Origin: Roseburia sp.
GTDB taxonomy: Bacteria; Bacillota_A; Clostridia; Lachnospirales; Lachnospiraceae
Reading direction: 5' to 3'
Length of the DNA stretch: 59,695 nt
NCBI GenBank assembly: GCA_019411365.1
Contig: DXQT01000014.1
Location: 1-59,695, forward strand
A program made the translations under genes and the position numbers. The stretch's first letter is position 1; every line of letters begins with the position of its first letter. The notes below the pieces were generated by a model. The model saw only the letters and a program-made list of their open reading frames with translations, made no database searches and had not been told where the DNA came from. Of this stretch, positions 17,047-26,186 are shown piece by piece.

Positions 17047-18354
17047 CTACTTTACTGCCTTAAATGCTTCATCAAGATCCTCAATGATGTCCCTGATATT
17101 CTCTGTTCCGATGGAAAGACGGATCGTGTTCGGGTAGATTCCCTGCTCTGCCAGCTCTGCCTCATTTAACTGTGCATGTGTGGTAGAAGCCGGATGAATG
17201 ACAAGTGATTTCACATCTGCCACGTTTGCAAGTAAGGAAAAGATCTCAAGATTATCAATAAAATCTTTTGCCTTCTGCTCATCCCCTTTGATCTCAAAGG
17301 TAAAGATTGAACCGCCGCCGTTCGGGAAGTATTTTTTGTATAATTCCTGCTGTTCTTTATCCTCTGTAACGGATGGGTGATGTACTTTTTCCACCTGTGG
17401 ATGATTGTTTAAATACTCTACAACCTTTAATGCATTTTCCACATGACGTTCTACACGCAGGGACAATGTTTCAAGTCCCTGTAAAAACATAAATGCGTGG
17501 AACGGTGAAATCGTTGCTCCGGTGTCACGGAGTAAGATTGCACGGATTCTTGTGACAAATGCTGCAGGACCTGCTGCCTGTGAAAAACTGATTCCGTGAT
17601 AGCTCGGGTTCGGTTCCGTGATGGCAGGGAACTTACCGGATGCCTCCCAGTCAAATTTTCCACTGTCGACGATGACACCGCCGATTGCGGTTCCATGTCC
17701 GCCAATGAATTTTGTTGCAGAATGAACAACAATGTCTGCGCCGTATTCGATCGGCCTGAGCAGATACGGGGTTGCAAATGTATTGTCCACAACAAGTGGA
17801 ATTTTATGCGCATGGGCGATCTTTGCGATTGCCTCAATGTCGCTGACATCTGAGTTTGGATTTCCAAATGTCTCTATGTAAAGAGCCTTGGTGTTGTCCT
17901 GGATCGCTTTTTCAAAATTTGAAACATCCAGCGGATCAACAAAAGTTGTTGTGATTCCATAGTCCGGAAGTGTATGCTCTAACAGGTTATAGGAACCACC
18001 ATAAATATTATTTGCTGCAACGATATGATCGCCTGCATGTGCAAGGTTTTCGATCGTGTATGTGATCGCCGCTGCACCGGATGCAACTGCGAGTGCGGCA
18101 ACACCGCCCTCTAATGCTGCAATTCTTTTTTCAAATACATCCTCGGTCGGATTGGTAAGTCTTCCGTAGATGTTGCCCGCATCTTTCAGGCCAAAACGGT
18201 CTGCTGCGTGCTGGCTGTTATGGAATACATAGGAAGAGGTTGCGTAGATCGGCACTGCTCTCGCATCTGTAACCGGATCTGCCTCCTCCTGTCCTACATG
18301 TAACTGCAATGTTTCAAAACCCAGATTTCTTTCGCTCAAATGTTTCTTGCCCAT
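17047..18354 (-). CDS. metY: O-acetylhomoserine sulfhydrylase (PLP-dependent)
   Basis: This enzyme makes homocysteine from O-acetylhomoserine and sulfide. The 435-residue length and the start [12 protein letters not shown] are typical of MetY rather than the shorter cystathionine synthases. The PLP lysine is in [27 protein letters not shown] and [11 protein letters not shown] are further family blocks. It lies 29 nt after nifU and before cysK, so the operon joins sulfur mobilisation and sulfide assimilation. Confidence 0.94.
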   Translation of the reverse strand: MGKKHLSERNLGFETLQLHVGQEEADPVTDARAVPIYATSSYVFHNSQHAADRFGLKDAGNIYGRLTNPTEDVFEKRIAALEGGVAALAVASGAAAITYTIENLAHAGDHIVAANNIYGGSYNLLEHTLPDYGITTTFVDPLDVSNFEKAIQDNTKALYIETFGNPNSDVSDIEAIAKIAHAHKIPLVVDNTFATPYLLRPIEYGADIVVHSATKFIGGHGTAIGGVIVDSGKFDWEASGKFPAITEPNPSYHGISFSQAAGPAAFVTRIRAILLRDTGATISPFHAFMFLQGLETLSLRVERHVENALKVVEYLNNHPQVEKVHHPSVTEDKEQQELYKKYFPNGGGSIFTFEIKGDEQKAKDFIDNLEIFSLLANVADVKSLVIHPASTTHAQLNEAELAEQGIYPNTIRLSIGTENIRDIIEDLDEAFKAVK

Positions 18355-18383
18355 AGATCACTTCTCCCTCATTTGATATTTTT

Positions 18384-18821
18384 CTAGTATTCTTCTTCCT
18401 CTTCTTTTTCGCTGATATCATTTACCGGACGCTCTAGTCCTTCGATTTTGATACCGTTTTTCTCTGCATAATCCCAGAGTGCTGCATGGATTGCTTCCTC
18501 TGCTAACAGGGAACAGTGTACTTTTACCGGTGGAAGTCCGTCTAATGCTTCCATAACGGCTTTATTGGTAACTTCAAGTGCTTCCTGGATCGTTTTTCCT
18601 TTTACAAGTTCGGTTGCCATACTGCTGGTTGCAACGGCTGCACCGCATCCAAATGTCTTGAATTTTGCTTCCTGAATGATGCCGTTATCATCAATATCAA
18701 GATACATTCGCATGATATCGCCGCATTTTGCATTACCAACGGTACCTACACCGCTTGGATTTTCCATCTCTCCAACGTTTCTCGGATGATTAAAATGGTC
18801 CATTACTTTCTCACTGTACAT
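18384..18821 (-). CDS. nifU: NifU-like Fe-S cluster assembly scaffold
   Basis: A 145-residue IscU/NifU N-domain protein on which Fe-S clusters are assembled. The three cluster-ligand cysteines are in GNAKCGDIM, KTFGCGAAVA and VHCSLLAEEA, and the conserved aspartate follows the first. A short acidic tail (EKEEEEEY) ends the protein. It lies 47 nt after nifS, the usual partner that supplies sulfur. The lack of NifU C-terminal domains is normal for Firmicutes. Confidence 0.95.
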   Translation of the reverse strand: MYSEKVMDHFNHPRNVGEMENPSGVGTVGNAKCGDIMRMYLDIDDNGIIQEAKFKTFGCGAAVATSSMATELVKGKTIQEALEVTNKAVMEALDGLPPVKVHCSLLAEEAIHAALWDYAEKNGIKIEGLERPVNDISEKEEEEEY

Positions 18822-18868
18822 ATCTGATTTCTCCTTTTTATCTCTTTACGCTCAATTTTCAATCCTGA

Positions 18869-20053
18869 TTACTGGTTCTGTTTTTTTACAAAATCCTCAT
18901 ATAATGGGGACATACCACGCAGACGCTCGATAATCTTCTTTAACTCGTCTACGGTATAGTCGATCTCTTCCATCGTGTTCTTCTCGGATAAAGTCAGACG
19001 CAGGGAACCGTGTGCGATCTCATGCGGCAGACCGATTGCAAGAAGTACATGGGACGGGTCTAAGGAACCTGAAGTACATGCAGATCCACTGGAACCGCAG
19101 ATACCTGCCTGATCTAAGAGGATCAGCATGGACTCACCCTCGATAAAACGGAAGCAGAAGTTTGCATTGTTCGGCAGACGGTCTGTGCGGTGTCCGTTTA
19201 ATCTGGTATAAGGGATCTCTTTTAATACACGCTCGATCAGGTGGTCTCTGAGTGCGATCTCTTTTGCACTGCGCTCTGCCATATTCTCTTTTGCAAGTTT
19301 TGCAGCTGTACCGATTCCGACGATACCCGGAACATTGTGTGTACCTGCACGGCGTTTTCTCTCCTGTGCACCGCCGTGGATGAAGGAACGGATTTTAACG
19401 CCTTTGCGGATATACATCACACCAATACCCTTTGGTCCGTTGATCTTGTGGCCGCTTGCGCTTAACATATCGATGTTCATCTCTTCCACGTCGATCGGAA
19501 TATGTCCAAATGCCTGTACCGCATCTGTGTGGAATAATACGCCATGGTCATGTGCGATCTTACCGATCTCTTTGATTGGCTGGATTGTTCCGATCTCATT
19601 GTTTGCTGACATAATGGAAATTAAGATCGTATCCGGGCGGATCGCTTTTTCTAATTCCTCAAGGCTGATCTTTCCATCCTCATCAACATCCAGATAAGTT
19701 ACCTCATAACCTTTCTGCTCTAAATATGCACAGGTGTGAAGAATCGCATGATGTTCGATCCTGCTTGTGATGATATGTTTTCCTTTGGACTCATATGCCT
19801 CTGCGGTTGCCTTTAATGCCCAGTTGTCTGACTCGCTGCCGCCGCCGGTAAAATAGATATCCTCAGTTCTTGCATTGATGAGCGCTGCGACATTTGCCCT
19901 TGCCTCATCGACTGCCTTTTTGCTCTCCCCTGCGAAAGAATAGATTGCAGAAGGGTTGCCGTAGTGTTCTGTAAAATATGGAAGCATTGCATCTAATACT
20001 TCCGGATATACCTGTGTGGTTGCTGCATTATCTAAATAAATTAATTTTGCCAT
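18869..20053 (-). CDS. nifS: Cysteine desulfurase
   Basis: This 394-residue PLP enzyme converts cysteine to alanine and a protein-bound persulfide for Fe-S cluster assembly. It has LDNAATTQVYPEVLDAM at the start, the PLP lysine in SASGHKINGPKGIG, and the mobile-loop cysteine in GSSGSACTSGSLDPSH. It is the first gene of the nifS-nifU-metY-cysK group. A promoter with an overlapping palindromic operator lies at 20184-20221, about 130 nt upstream of the start. Confidence 0.96.
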   Translation of the reverse strand: MAKLIYLDNAATTQVYPEVLDAMLPYFTEHYGNPSAIYSFAGESKKAVDEARANVAALINARTEDIYFTGGGSESDNWALKATAEAYESKGKHIITSRIEHHAILHTCAYLEQKGYEVTYLDVDEDGKISLEELEKAIRPDTILISIMSANNEIGTIQPIKEIGKIAHDHGVLFHTDAVQAFGHIPIDVEEMNIDMLSASGHKINGPKGIGVMYIRKGVKIRSFIHGGAQERKRRAGTHNVPGIVGIGTAAKLAKENMAERSAKEIALRDHLIERVLKEIPYTRLNGHRTDRLPNNANFCFRFIEGESMLILLDQAGICGSSGSACTSGSLDPSHVLLAIGLPHEIAHGSLRLTLSEKNTMEEIDYTVDELKKIIERLRGMSPLYEDFVKKQNQ

Positions 20054-20183
20054 GATATCGTTCCTTTCTTTATCCTTATCTTATCCATTTTATACGCTGC
20101 TCATACTAGCGGAAAGTCCGTATATTCTGTGTGTATCCATCACCATTCTGTTTTATTTCCTAGTTTGTTGATATGATATAAGT

Positions 20184-20221
20184 ATTATACATCATCAATT
20201 CCTATTGTCAAGATAGGAATT
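20184..20221 (-). promoter_or_regulatory. nifS promoter with Rrf2-type (IscR/CymR-like) operator
   Basis: On the minus strand TTGACA (20211-20206) and TATAAT (20189-20184) are 16 bp apart. The -35 box lies at the centre of a perfect palindrome, AATTCCTAT-N7-ATAGGAATT (20197-20221). A repressor bound here would block RNA polymerase. The half-site ATAGGAATT also lies at the -35 box of the Rrf2-family regulator gene at 26850-27281, which is the natural candidate for the binding protein. Confidence 0.75.
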
Positions 20222-20413
20222 GCATTTTTTTGTGCAAAAACAAGAACAATCCGTTTCCCTTTAAATCAAGTGACAACCCTCCTATATAATGCTATAATAA
20301 ATCGTCAAACGCAACAAATATCTTAATATTCTGACAGATGATATTTTGCAGTAAATGTTTTACAAATAGAATTTAATGATGCCTCAAAATCGGGGGCAGG
20401 AATGGAGACTATT

Positions 20414-21439
20414 ATGAACCAGTTATTTTCACCGGAACTGATTCCGGATTATATGCACGCACACCCGGAGTACGGGGTAAAACGTATTTTGACCTACACA
20501 GTCTATCGCTTTTTATCCTTTGCAGGAAAAGAGGATGATACACTTGCCGCTTATATAAAAGAAACGTTATTTCCAATGGAAGATGCGCTCGACTTTTCCC
20601 TGATCGACGATTATCTGGCTCTGGATCCTTATTTTTGTCCGGTACCGGAGGAGGGCAGTTTTGACGCCTTTTTCTTATATACCGCAATCAGCATCTTAGA
20701 GAATGCTTTTGACGAATTTGCATTAGGCGATGAGCTTGCCATCATTGATGATCTGATTCTGACAAAATATCCGGTACTTGGCTCTGTTGCTTTAGACGAT
20801 TCTGATATCCGTCTGGATGCACTCATCGGCAGCGGTGCGGAGTTTTATGCCGTTTTATATCTGGCTCTGACGAGATATCCGTCAGCACTTGGTTCACTGC
20901 TTCCGCAGTTTGGCGCCGCCTACCATGACAGTTACCAGTTCACCGGCGACGACACAGCGCTTTACGATTTCATGGACGAATATTTTGAGACGAAAAACTG
21001 TATGCTGCAGCCATTTTTCGTGGAACTTTCCAACACGCTTGTTGACGCAACACTCGGCTATTACAAGACTGACCTTGAAACATTGCTCGCAGCCGAAGTT
21101 CCGGGACTTTTAAGTGGAACGGTTTCCCGTTTTGCCGTGCAGAAACGTTTCGGTGCGCTCGGACTCACCAGACTGCCGGACCACGATACCTGTCTGGCAC
21201 TGTTATCCGAATCCTTCCGCTATGCAGCACTTTATGAGCTGCGCAGCAACCTCTTTGACTATCACCTTGAGGAAGACCGTCTGGTCACCGCGGACAACTG
21301 GAAAGATACCATCCGTTTTCACTTCGTGCAGTATCAGCACATTTATGAGCAGGCGCTTGACGGCTTTTACGCGGCTGTGCTTTCCAGAAAGCTGCTGCTC
21401 GCAGAGTTTTCGGAGGAATTAAAAAAACTGGGGTTCTAG
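20414..21439 (+). CDS. Hypothetical protein, about 341 residues
   Basis: A soluble acidic protein rich in aromatic residues, leucine and aspartate, predicted almost wholly helical, with no signal peptide or membrane segment. I do not recognise the family. It has no close operon partner: nifS diverges upstream and the CNNM gene converges downstream. The ATG at 20414 follows GGAG by six bases; another ATG at 20402 follows AGGA too closely. Its TAG stop lies in the loop of the terminator hairpin. A TATAAT at about 20290 could be part of its promoter. Confidence 0.75.
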   Translation: MNQLFSPELIPDYMHAHPEYGVKRILTYTVYRFLSFAGKEDDTLAAYIKETLFPMEDALDFSLIDDYLALDPYFCPVPEEGSFDAFFLYTAISILENAFDEFALGDELAIIDDLILTKYPVLGSVALDDSDIRLDALIGSGAEFYAVLYLALTRYPSALGSLLPQFGAAYHDSYQFTGDDTALYDFMDEYFETKNCMLQPFFVELSNTLVDATLGYYKTDLETLLAAEVPGLLSGTVSRFAVQKRFGALGLTRLPDHDTCLALLSESFRYAALYELRSNLFDYHLEEDRLVTADNWKDTIRFHFVQYQHIYEQALDGFYAAVLSRKLLLAEFSEELKKLGF

Positions 21440-21451
21440 TCCCCAGTTTTT
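21422..21451. terminator. Bidirectional terminator with stop codon in the loop
   Basis: AAAAACTGGGG (21422-21432) pairs perfectly with CCCCAGTTTTT (21440-21450). The TAG stop of the plus-strand gene (21437-21439) sits in the loop. The stem has A and T tails on both sides, so it also serves the converging CNNM gene. Confidence 0.85.
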
Positions 21452-21474
21452 TATACCAGAATACATATTCTGAT

Positions 21475-22740
21475 TTATTCTTTTTCTTCCTCTTCCGGTT
21501 CCCGCAGGTCGCGTATCCTCACCTGCTCGATCCGTTTGCCGGACATCTCTGTCACTTCTATCTCAAGTTTAAATTCCTCATCCGTATGAAAATCTCCGGC
21601 TTTCGGTATACATTCAAACAATTCCATCACCCAGCCGCTGACGGTCTGCACATCAAATTCTGCCTCGCGGTCTAAACATTCAAACAGTTTTTCCACTTTT
21701 GTTTTTCCGGCAACCAGATATTCATTGTCGCTGATGCGCTCAATTTCTGTCTCGACCTTATCGTGCTCATCCCAGATCTCACCGACAAGTTCCTCTAAAA
21801 TATCCTCAAGCGTAATGATTCCAGCCGTTCCGCCGTACTCATCCATCGCAACCGCAATGTGCAGTTTCTTCTGCTGAAGTTCCCGCAAAAGATCATCGAT
21901 CTTTTTATTTTTCGGTGTAAAAATAACCGGTCGCACTGAGTCACGGATCGTCACATCCGAACGGTAAATAAAGTTGTAAAAATCTTTCTGATATAAAATA
22001 CCAATGATCTGGTCAATATTTTCCTCATAGACCGGAAGTCTCGAATATCCGGTGTCCGCAAATATTTTGGCGATCTCATCTTTTGGCATATCCACCGGGA
22101 TACCGACAATATCAATTCGCGGTGTGTAAATGTCCACTGCCTCCAGCTCATCAAACTCGATCGCGCTGCGGATCAGTACACGCTCATCTTCTCCGATACC
22201 GCCGCCTGCCTGTGCCTCATCCACAATGGTGAGCAGTTCTTCTTCTGTGATTCCCGGCTCCTCTTCTGACTTAAAGATGTGTGACAGCAGTTTTTTCCAC
22301 TGTGCAAACACAAAATTAACCGGTGTCAGGATTTTTACCAGAACAGCAATGATCGGTGCGGAAAACAGTGCAAATTTATCCGGTGATTCTTTTGCAATGC
22401 TTTTTGGTGAAATCTCACCAAAGATCAAAACCAGAACTGTCGTAACGATCGTTGAAACACTGGCCCCCTTCGCATCCCCAAGCATTTTTACAAACAGGAT
22501 CGTTGCTAAGGAGGAAGATAAAATATTTACAATATTGTTTCCGATCAGGATCGTTGACAACAGGTTGTCGTACTTTTCTTCCAGTTCAAGCACCAGCGCC
22601 GCCCGTTTATTTCCCTTGTCTGCCATATTTTTCATGCGGATCCGGTTCAGCGACAAAAATGCGGTCTCCGTCGCCGAAAAATATGCTGACATGATCAGGC
22701 ATATCGCAATAATGATAAAAAACAATGAGTCACTTCCCAT
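21475..22740 (-). CDS. CNNM/CorC (HlyC/TlyC) family membrane protein
   Basis: About 421 residues. An N-terminal DUF21 (CNNM) domain with about four membrane helices (ACLIMSAYFSATETAF type start, then GNNIVNILSSSLAT and GEISPKSIAKE) is followed by a CBS-domain pair (about 205-330, IYTPRIDIVGIP and MDEYGGTAGIITLEDI) and a C-terminal CorC_HlyC domain. Members export Mg2+ or Co2+ or bind nucleotides; the haemolysin label is historical. The ATG at 22740 is chosen because it starts the first helix. A structured leader with a terminator precedes it, so expression is probably controlled by attenuation. Confidence 0.9.
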   Translation of the reverse strand: MGSDSLFFIIIAICLIMSAYFSATETAFLSLNRIRMKNMADKGNKRAALVLELEEKYDNLLSTILIGNNIVNILSSSLATILFVKMLGDAKGASVSTIVTTVLVLIFGEISPKSIAKESPDKFALFSAPIIAVLVKILTPVNFVFAQWKKLLSHIFKSEEEPGITEEELLTIVDEAQAGGGIGEDERVLIRSAIEFDELEAVDIYTPRIDIVGIPVDMPKDEIAKIFADTGYSRLPVYEENIDQIIGILYQKDFYNFIYRSDVTIRDSVRPVIFTPKNKKIDDLLRELQQKKLHIAVAMDEYGGTAGIITLEDILEELVGEIWDEHDKVETEIERISDNEYLVAGKTKVEKLFECLDREAEFDVQTVSGWVMELFECIPKAGDFHTDEEFKLEIEVTEMSGKRIEQVRIRDLREPEEEEKE

Positions 22741-22767
22741 AAAAAAATAATTCCTCTCTTTCCACGC

Positions 22768-22816
22768 AAAAAAGCATAGCTGCACCTGTTTGTCTCTCCA
22801 AACGGCAGTTATGCTT
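22768..22816 (-). terminator. Attenuator hairpin in the 5' leader of the CNNM gene
   Basis: On the minus strand GCATAACTGC (22814-22805) pairs with GCAGCTATGC (22783-22774), allowing one G-T pair, and is followed by TTTTTT. It lies only about 28 nt before the start codon of the gene it precedes, so it is an attenuator and not the end of another gene. Confidence 0.75.
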
Positions 22817-22834
22817 TCTCATATTTCAATATTG

Positions 22835-22960
22835 ATCTTTTCATTTTGTTATTCTGATTCGGGTAAGGATCCGCGTCCCCGTCCGCACTGTCTAACATAG
22901 TACTCTCCATTTCTGCATGTGAACAATATTACCTCTCACATGATTTTCATATAAATTGTG
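22835..22960 (-). promoter_or_regulatory. Structured leader, candidate cis-regulatory RNA
   Basis: On the minus strand TGTTA ... CGGG ... CCCG ... TAACA can nest as a two-part stem around GACGCGGATCCTTA, located about 22850-22905, followed by the attenuator at 22768-22816. Placement upstream of a metal-related CNNM gene suggests an ion- or metabolite-sensing riboswitch. It does not match the M-box, yybP-ykoY or other class I can recall. Confidence 0.4.
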
Positions 22961-23172
22961 CTATGGATGTATTATATCAAAACGCATTCTGCATAGCAAG
23001 GAATTTTTATCCATTTTCCGGTTCTGTACCCGCTAAAATACAAATAAAATTTGCTGTTGTCTTTGAATTATGATATACTGTTATCAATATATTTTAGGCG
23101 GGGCACATTTTCCCTGATGGGATTTCGTTTCCTGTCAGGTGATCACCATATAGACAGAAAAGAGGTATTTTT

Positions 23173-23532
23173 ATGCAGGTAAACGAATCATCTGAGAACT
23201 ATTTAGAGACCATCTTGGTACTGAGCAAACGTAACCCGGTCGTACGCTCCGTTGATATCGCCGAAGAGCTTGGTTTCAAAAAATCAAGTGTCAGCGTTGC
23301 AATGAAAAATTTACGCGAAAAAAATAATATTACCGTTACGAAAGAGGGATATATTTATCTGACCGATTCCGGCCGTGAAATTGCAGAAATGATCTATGAG
23401 CGTCACGAACTTTTAACAGACTGGCTGACACGCCTCGGTGTCGACCCGAAAATTGCAGCAGAAGATGCATGCCGTATGGAGCATGTCATCAGCAAAGAAA
23501 GTTTTGATGCGATCAAAAAACATATTAAATAA
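23173..23532 (+). CDS. DtxR/MntR-family metal-dependent regulator, short form
   Basis: A 119-residue protein with an N-terminal winged helix (ENYLETILVLSKRN, VRSVDIAEELGFKKSSVSVAMKNL) followed by the start of the metal-binding dimerisation domain (RHELLTDWLTRLGVDPKIAAEDACRMEHVIS). The metal-ligand pattern with His, Glu, Cys and Glu is largely present. Full-length family members have about 140-220 residues; this one ends soon after the dimerisation helix, like MntR-type short forms. GAGGT lies upstream of the ATG. A TTGCTG/TATACT pair with 17-bp spacing lies at about 23052-23080. A strong terminator follows. Confidence 0.88.
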   Translation: MQVNESSENYLETILVLSKRNPVVRSVDIAEELGFKKSSVSVAMKNLREKNNITVTKEGYIYLTDSGREIAEMIYERHELLTDWLTRLGVDPKIAAEDACRMEHVISKESFDAIKKHIK

Positions 23533-23617
23533 CCTGATACATATACATCTATATATTAGTACATCATTTTCACAAACAACAATCTGTGCATATTTTAAAC
23601 AGATCTGTTATCACAAA

Positions 23618-23667
23618 AACAAGAGGTGCTCACCGGAACAGATTTCCGGAAGCACCTCTTGTTTTTT
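23618..23667. terminator. Terminator between the DtxR-type gene and leuA
   Basis: CAAGAGGTGCT (23620-23630) pairs with AGCACCTCTTG (23651-23661), with an inner CCGGAA/TTCCGG stem, and six Ts follow on the plus strand. The minus strand also has TTTTTG after the stem. The leuA stop codon overlaps the T-tract at 23666-23668. Confidence 0.85.
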
Positions 23668-25666
23668 ATTTATACTGTCTGCGGAACTGTACCGGTGTCA
23701 TCTCATACGCCTTTTTGAACAGGCGGTTAAAATGCTCCACGTTCTCATATCCCACACTCGCTGCAATCGACTCCACCGTCTGATTTGACTCTTTTAACAG
23801 TCTTCTCGCTTTTTTCATCCGCGCAGCCTTCACTGCATCCTGGAATGTCATACCGGATTTTTCCTTGATATATTTGGAAAGATACGGTTTGGAAAGTCCA
23901 AATTTTTCTGCCAGGACATCCATCGTCACATCCGCATAGTTATTCTGGATGTAATTCATGATCTCCATGATGCGTTCATCTCTGCCCTCAATGATGTTTT
24001 CGCTTTTTGCCATCTTATTTGCGGCAGAAACCAGTGCTGCGATGGAACTCTTGATGATATCCTCATCCACGCCGACGCCCCAGAAATGTCTGCCCTGACA
24101 GATGATCTCCACATAAGCCGCTGCTTTTGAGGAAGATCCCTCTGAGATTGCATGCTCCTGGTAGGTTGCCAGCTCATAGCTGATGCCAAAATACATCTTG
24201 ATTGCGTTGCTGACCGCATCGAGGCGTCCGTTTCCGCTTGTCTCGATCACTCTGCGCTCACCGTTCTGCTCGATCGTCACACTTGCGGCAATGCCGTCTT
24301 TCTGCTCGAAATGGCACTCCGCCACATCAAATACATCTTTGATATTGACGTAATTCCCGGTAAATACCTGATAGATCATATCCGGTGTCAGCTCTTCGTG
24401 TCTGTGATCGGATACACCTTTGATCAGATAACCGACTTCCTCTTTCATCTTATCCGGCAGGGACATGCCAAAGTTCTGTTTTAATACGAAAGCAACTCCT
24501 CCCTTACCGGACTGGCTGTTGATTCGGATCACATCGGATTCGTACTCTCTTCCGACATCCTTCGGATCGATCGGCAGATACGGAACATCCCAGCGCCCGC
24601 CGCTCTTTCCTGCCTCTCTCCATGCCATACCTTTTGAGATCGCATCCTGATGGGAACCGGAAAATGCAGTAAACACAAGATCTCCGGCATACGGAGTACG
24701 CTCATAAACTCTCATTCTGGTAAAACGCTCATATTTCTCACGGATTGCTGCAATGTTGGAGAAATCAAGTTTCGGATCTACGCCGTGGCATACCATATTC
24801 ATTGCAAGTGTCACGATATCCACGTTTCCGGTACGCTCTCCATTTCCAAACAGAGTACCTTCCACACGGTCAGCTCCCGCTAATACACCAAACTCTGCAT
24901 CGCTGATGCCGCATCCTCTGTCGTTGTGCGGATGTACGCTTAAGATCACGTTATCTCTGTATTTTAAATGTTTGTGAATATACTCGATCTGGCATGCAAA
25001 TACATGCGGCATTGCAATCTGAACCGTAGTCGGAATGTTGATGATCGCTTTGTGTTCCTTATCCGGTTTCCACACATCCAGTACGGCGTTGCAGACTTCC
25101 ACGGCATAGTCGACCTCTGTTCCAGGGAAGCTCTCCGGGCTGTACTCAAATGTAAAGTTTCCATCTGTCTGTGCTGCAAGATCTCTTAACAGAATCGCTC
25201 CATCCACTGCAAGTTTCTTTACTTCTTCCCTGCTCTTTTTAAAGACCTGCTCTCTCTGTGCAACAGAGGTGGAGTTGTAAAGATGGATCACTGCGTGCGG
25301 TGCGCCTTTGACTGCCTCAAATGTTTTTTTGATGATGTGCTCACGCGCCTGTGTTAAAACCTGAACGGTAACATCTTCCGGGATCATATTGCGCTCGATT
25401 AAGGCACGCATGAAATTGTACTCTGTCTCTGAAGCTGCCGGGAAACCAACCTCGATCTCCTTGAATCCAATGTCTACAAGCATCTGGAAAAATTCAATTT
25501 TTTCCTCTAAGCTCATCGGCTCGATCAGTGCCTGGTTGCCATCACGCAGATCCACGCTGCACCAGATCGGCGGCTTTTCGATCGCATCCTTCTTTACCCA
25601 GTCATATGTAACTTCCGGCGGCATAAAATATGCTTTTCCGTATTTTTCTGCAACATCAAAATTCAT
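23666..25666 (-). CDS. leuA: 2-isopropylmalate synthase fused to AraC-type DNA-binding domain
   Basis: About 666 residues. Residues 1-350 are the catalytic HMGL-like barrel (CSVDLRDGNQALIEPM, VHPHNDRGCGISDAEFG, FGNGERTGNVD) that condenses acetyl-CoA and 2-ketoisovalerate, the first step of leucine synthesis. About 430-555 is the leucine-sensing regulatory domain. The last ~100 residues are a complete AraC/XylS domain with two helix-turn-helix motifs (MDVLAEKFGLSKPYLSKYI and VESIAASVGYENVEHFNRLF). Normal LeuA of this type ends near 560, so the DNA-binding part is an in-frame addition, with no stop or frameshift at the junction. ATG 25666 follows AAGGAG by seven bases. A leucine T-box lies upstream. 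Confidence 0.93.
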   Translation of the reverse strand: MNFDVAEKYGKAYFMPPEVTYDWVKKDAIEKPPIWCSVDLRDGNQALIEPMSLEEKIEFFQMLVDIGFKEIEVGFPAASETEYNFMRALIERNMIPEDVTVQVLTQAREHIIKKTFEAVKGAPHAVIHLYNSTSVAQREQVFKKSREEVKKLAVDGAILLRDLAAQTDGNFTFEYSPESFPGTEVDYAVEVCNAVLDVWKPDKEHKAIINIPTTVQIAMPHVFACQIEYIHKHLKYRDNVILSVHPHNDRGCGISDAEFGVLAGADRVEGTLFGNGERTGNVDIVTLAMNMVCHGVDPKLDFSNIAAIREKYERFTRMRVYERTPYAGDLVFTAFSGSHQDAISKGMAWREAGKSGGRWDVPYLPIDPKDVGREYESDVIRINSQSGKGGVAFVLKQNFGMSLPDKMKEEVGYLIKGVSDHRHEELTPDMIYQVFTGNYVNIKDVFDVAECHFEQKDGIAASVTIEQNGERRVIETSGNGRLDAVSNAIKMYFGISYELATYQEHAISEGSSSKAAAYVEIICQGRHFWGVGVDEDIIKSSIAALVSAANKMAKSENIIEGRDERIMEIMNYIQNNYADVTMDVLAEKFGLSKPYLSKYIKEKSGMTFQDAVKAARMKKARRLLKESNQTVESIAASVGYENVEHFNRLFKKAYEMTPVQFRRQYK

Positions 25667-25781
25667 ATTCATTCTCCTTATCCTGTTTTAACAATGATTC
25701 TATTTTCTGTGTGTCACTTTCTGTTTTCTGTCCGGAGAGCTTTTTGTGTAAGAAAAAATGTCATAATAATTTCTCATGATA

Positions 25782-26085
25782 CAAAAAATCTCTGTATGCA
25801 AAACCTGTGTGGTTTTGTCATACAGAGACGCAAAATTTTCTTCACGCGGTACCACTCTGTTTCATGAATGACCTGTATCGTCATGCATGCACTCATCCGG
25901 CACTATCATGCCTTTTCCCTCTTACGGCGGGCGATCCGTCCAAGCCTACCCAGTATCATCTGCTCATTCATAATGCATTCGATTCCTTCAGCCGGCAGCT
26001 CCAAGGCGAGTTCACAACTTCACTCTGACTGCCTCGCACCTTCCGGCAGTTCTCTGATTTCCATTCCGCTGTTACTATTCCTTTT
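25782..26085 (-). promoter_or_regulatory. T-box leader, probably leucine-specific
   Basis: On the minus strand AGAGTGGTACCGCGTGAAG (25858-25840) is the canonical T-box, followed by a terminator whose arms TCTCTGTATGACAAAACC and GGTTTTGCATACAGAGA lie at about 25790-25829 before a T-run. Stem I occupies about 25985-26085; the specifier region reads GTGAACTCG, with CTC (Leu) at 26010-26008. Uncharged tRNA-Leu would stabilise the antiterminator and switch leuA on. Confidence 0.93.
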
Positions 26086-26186
26086 CATTGCATTTCATTT
26101 TCTGTTCTACATAATAACATACCTTTTTCGAGTTCCGCAAGGTGTAATTTTATCAATTTTGTTGATTTATTTTAATCTTCTATATT

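Noticed and set aside
22130..22750. 206-residue frame antisense to the CNNM gene
   Set aside because: Serine-rich shadow of the real coding strand.
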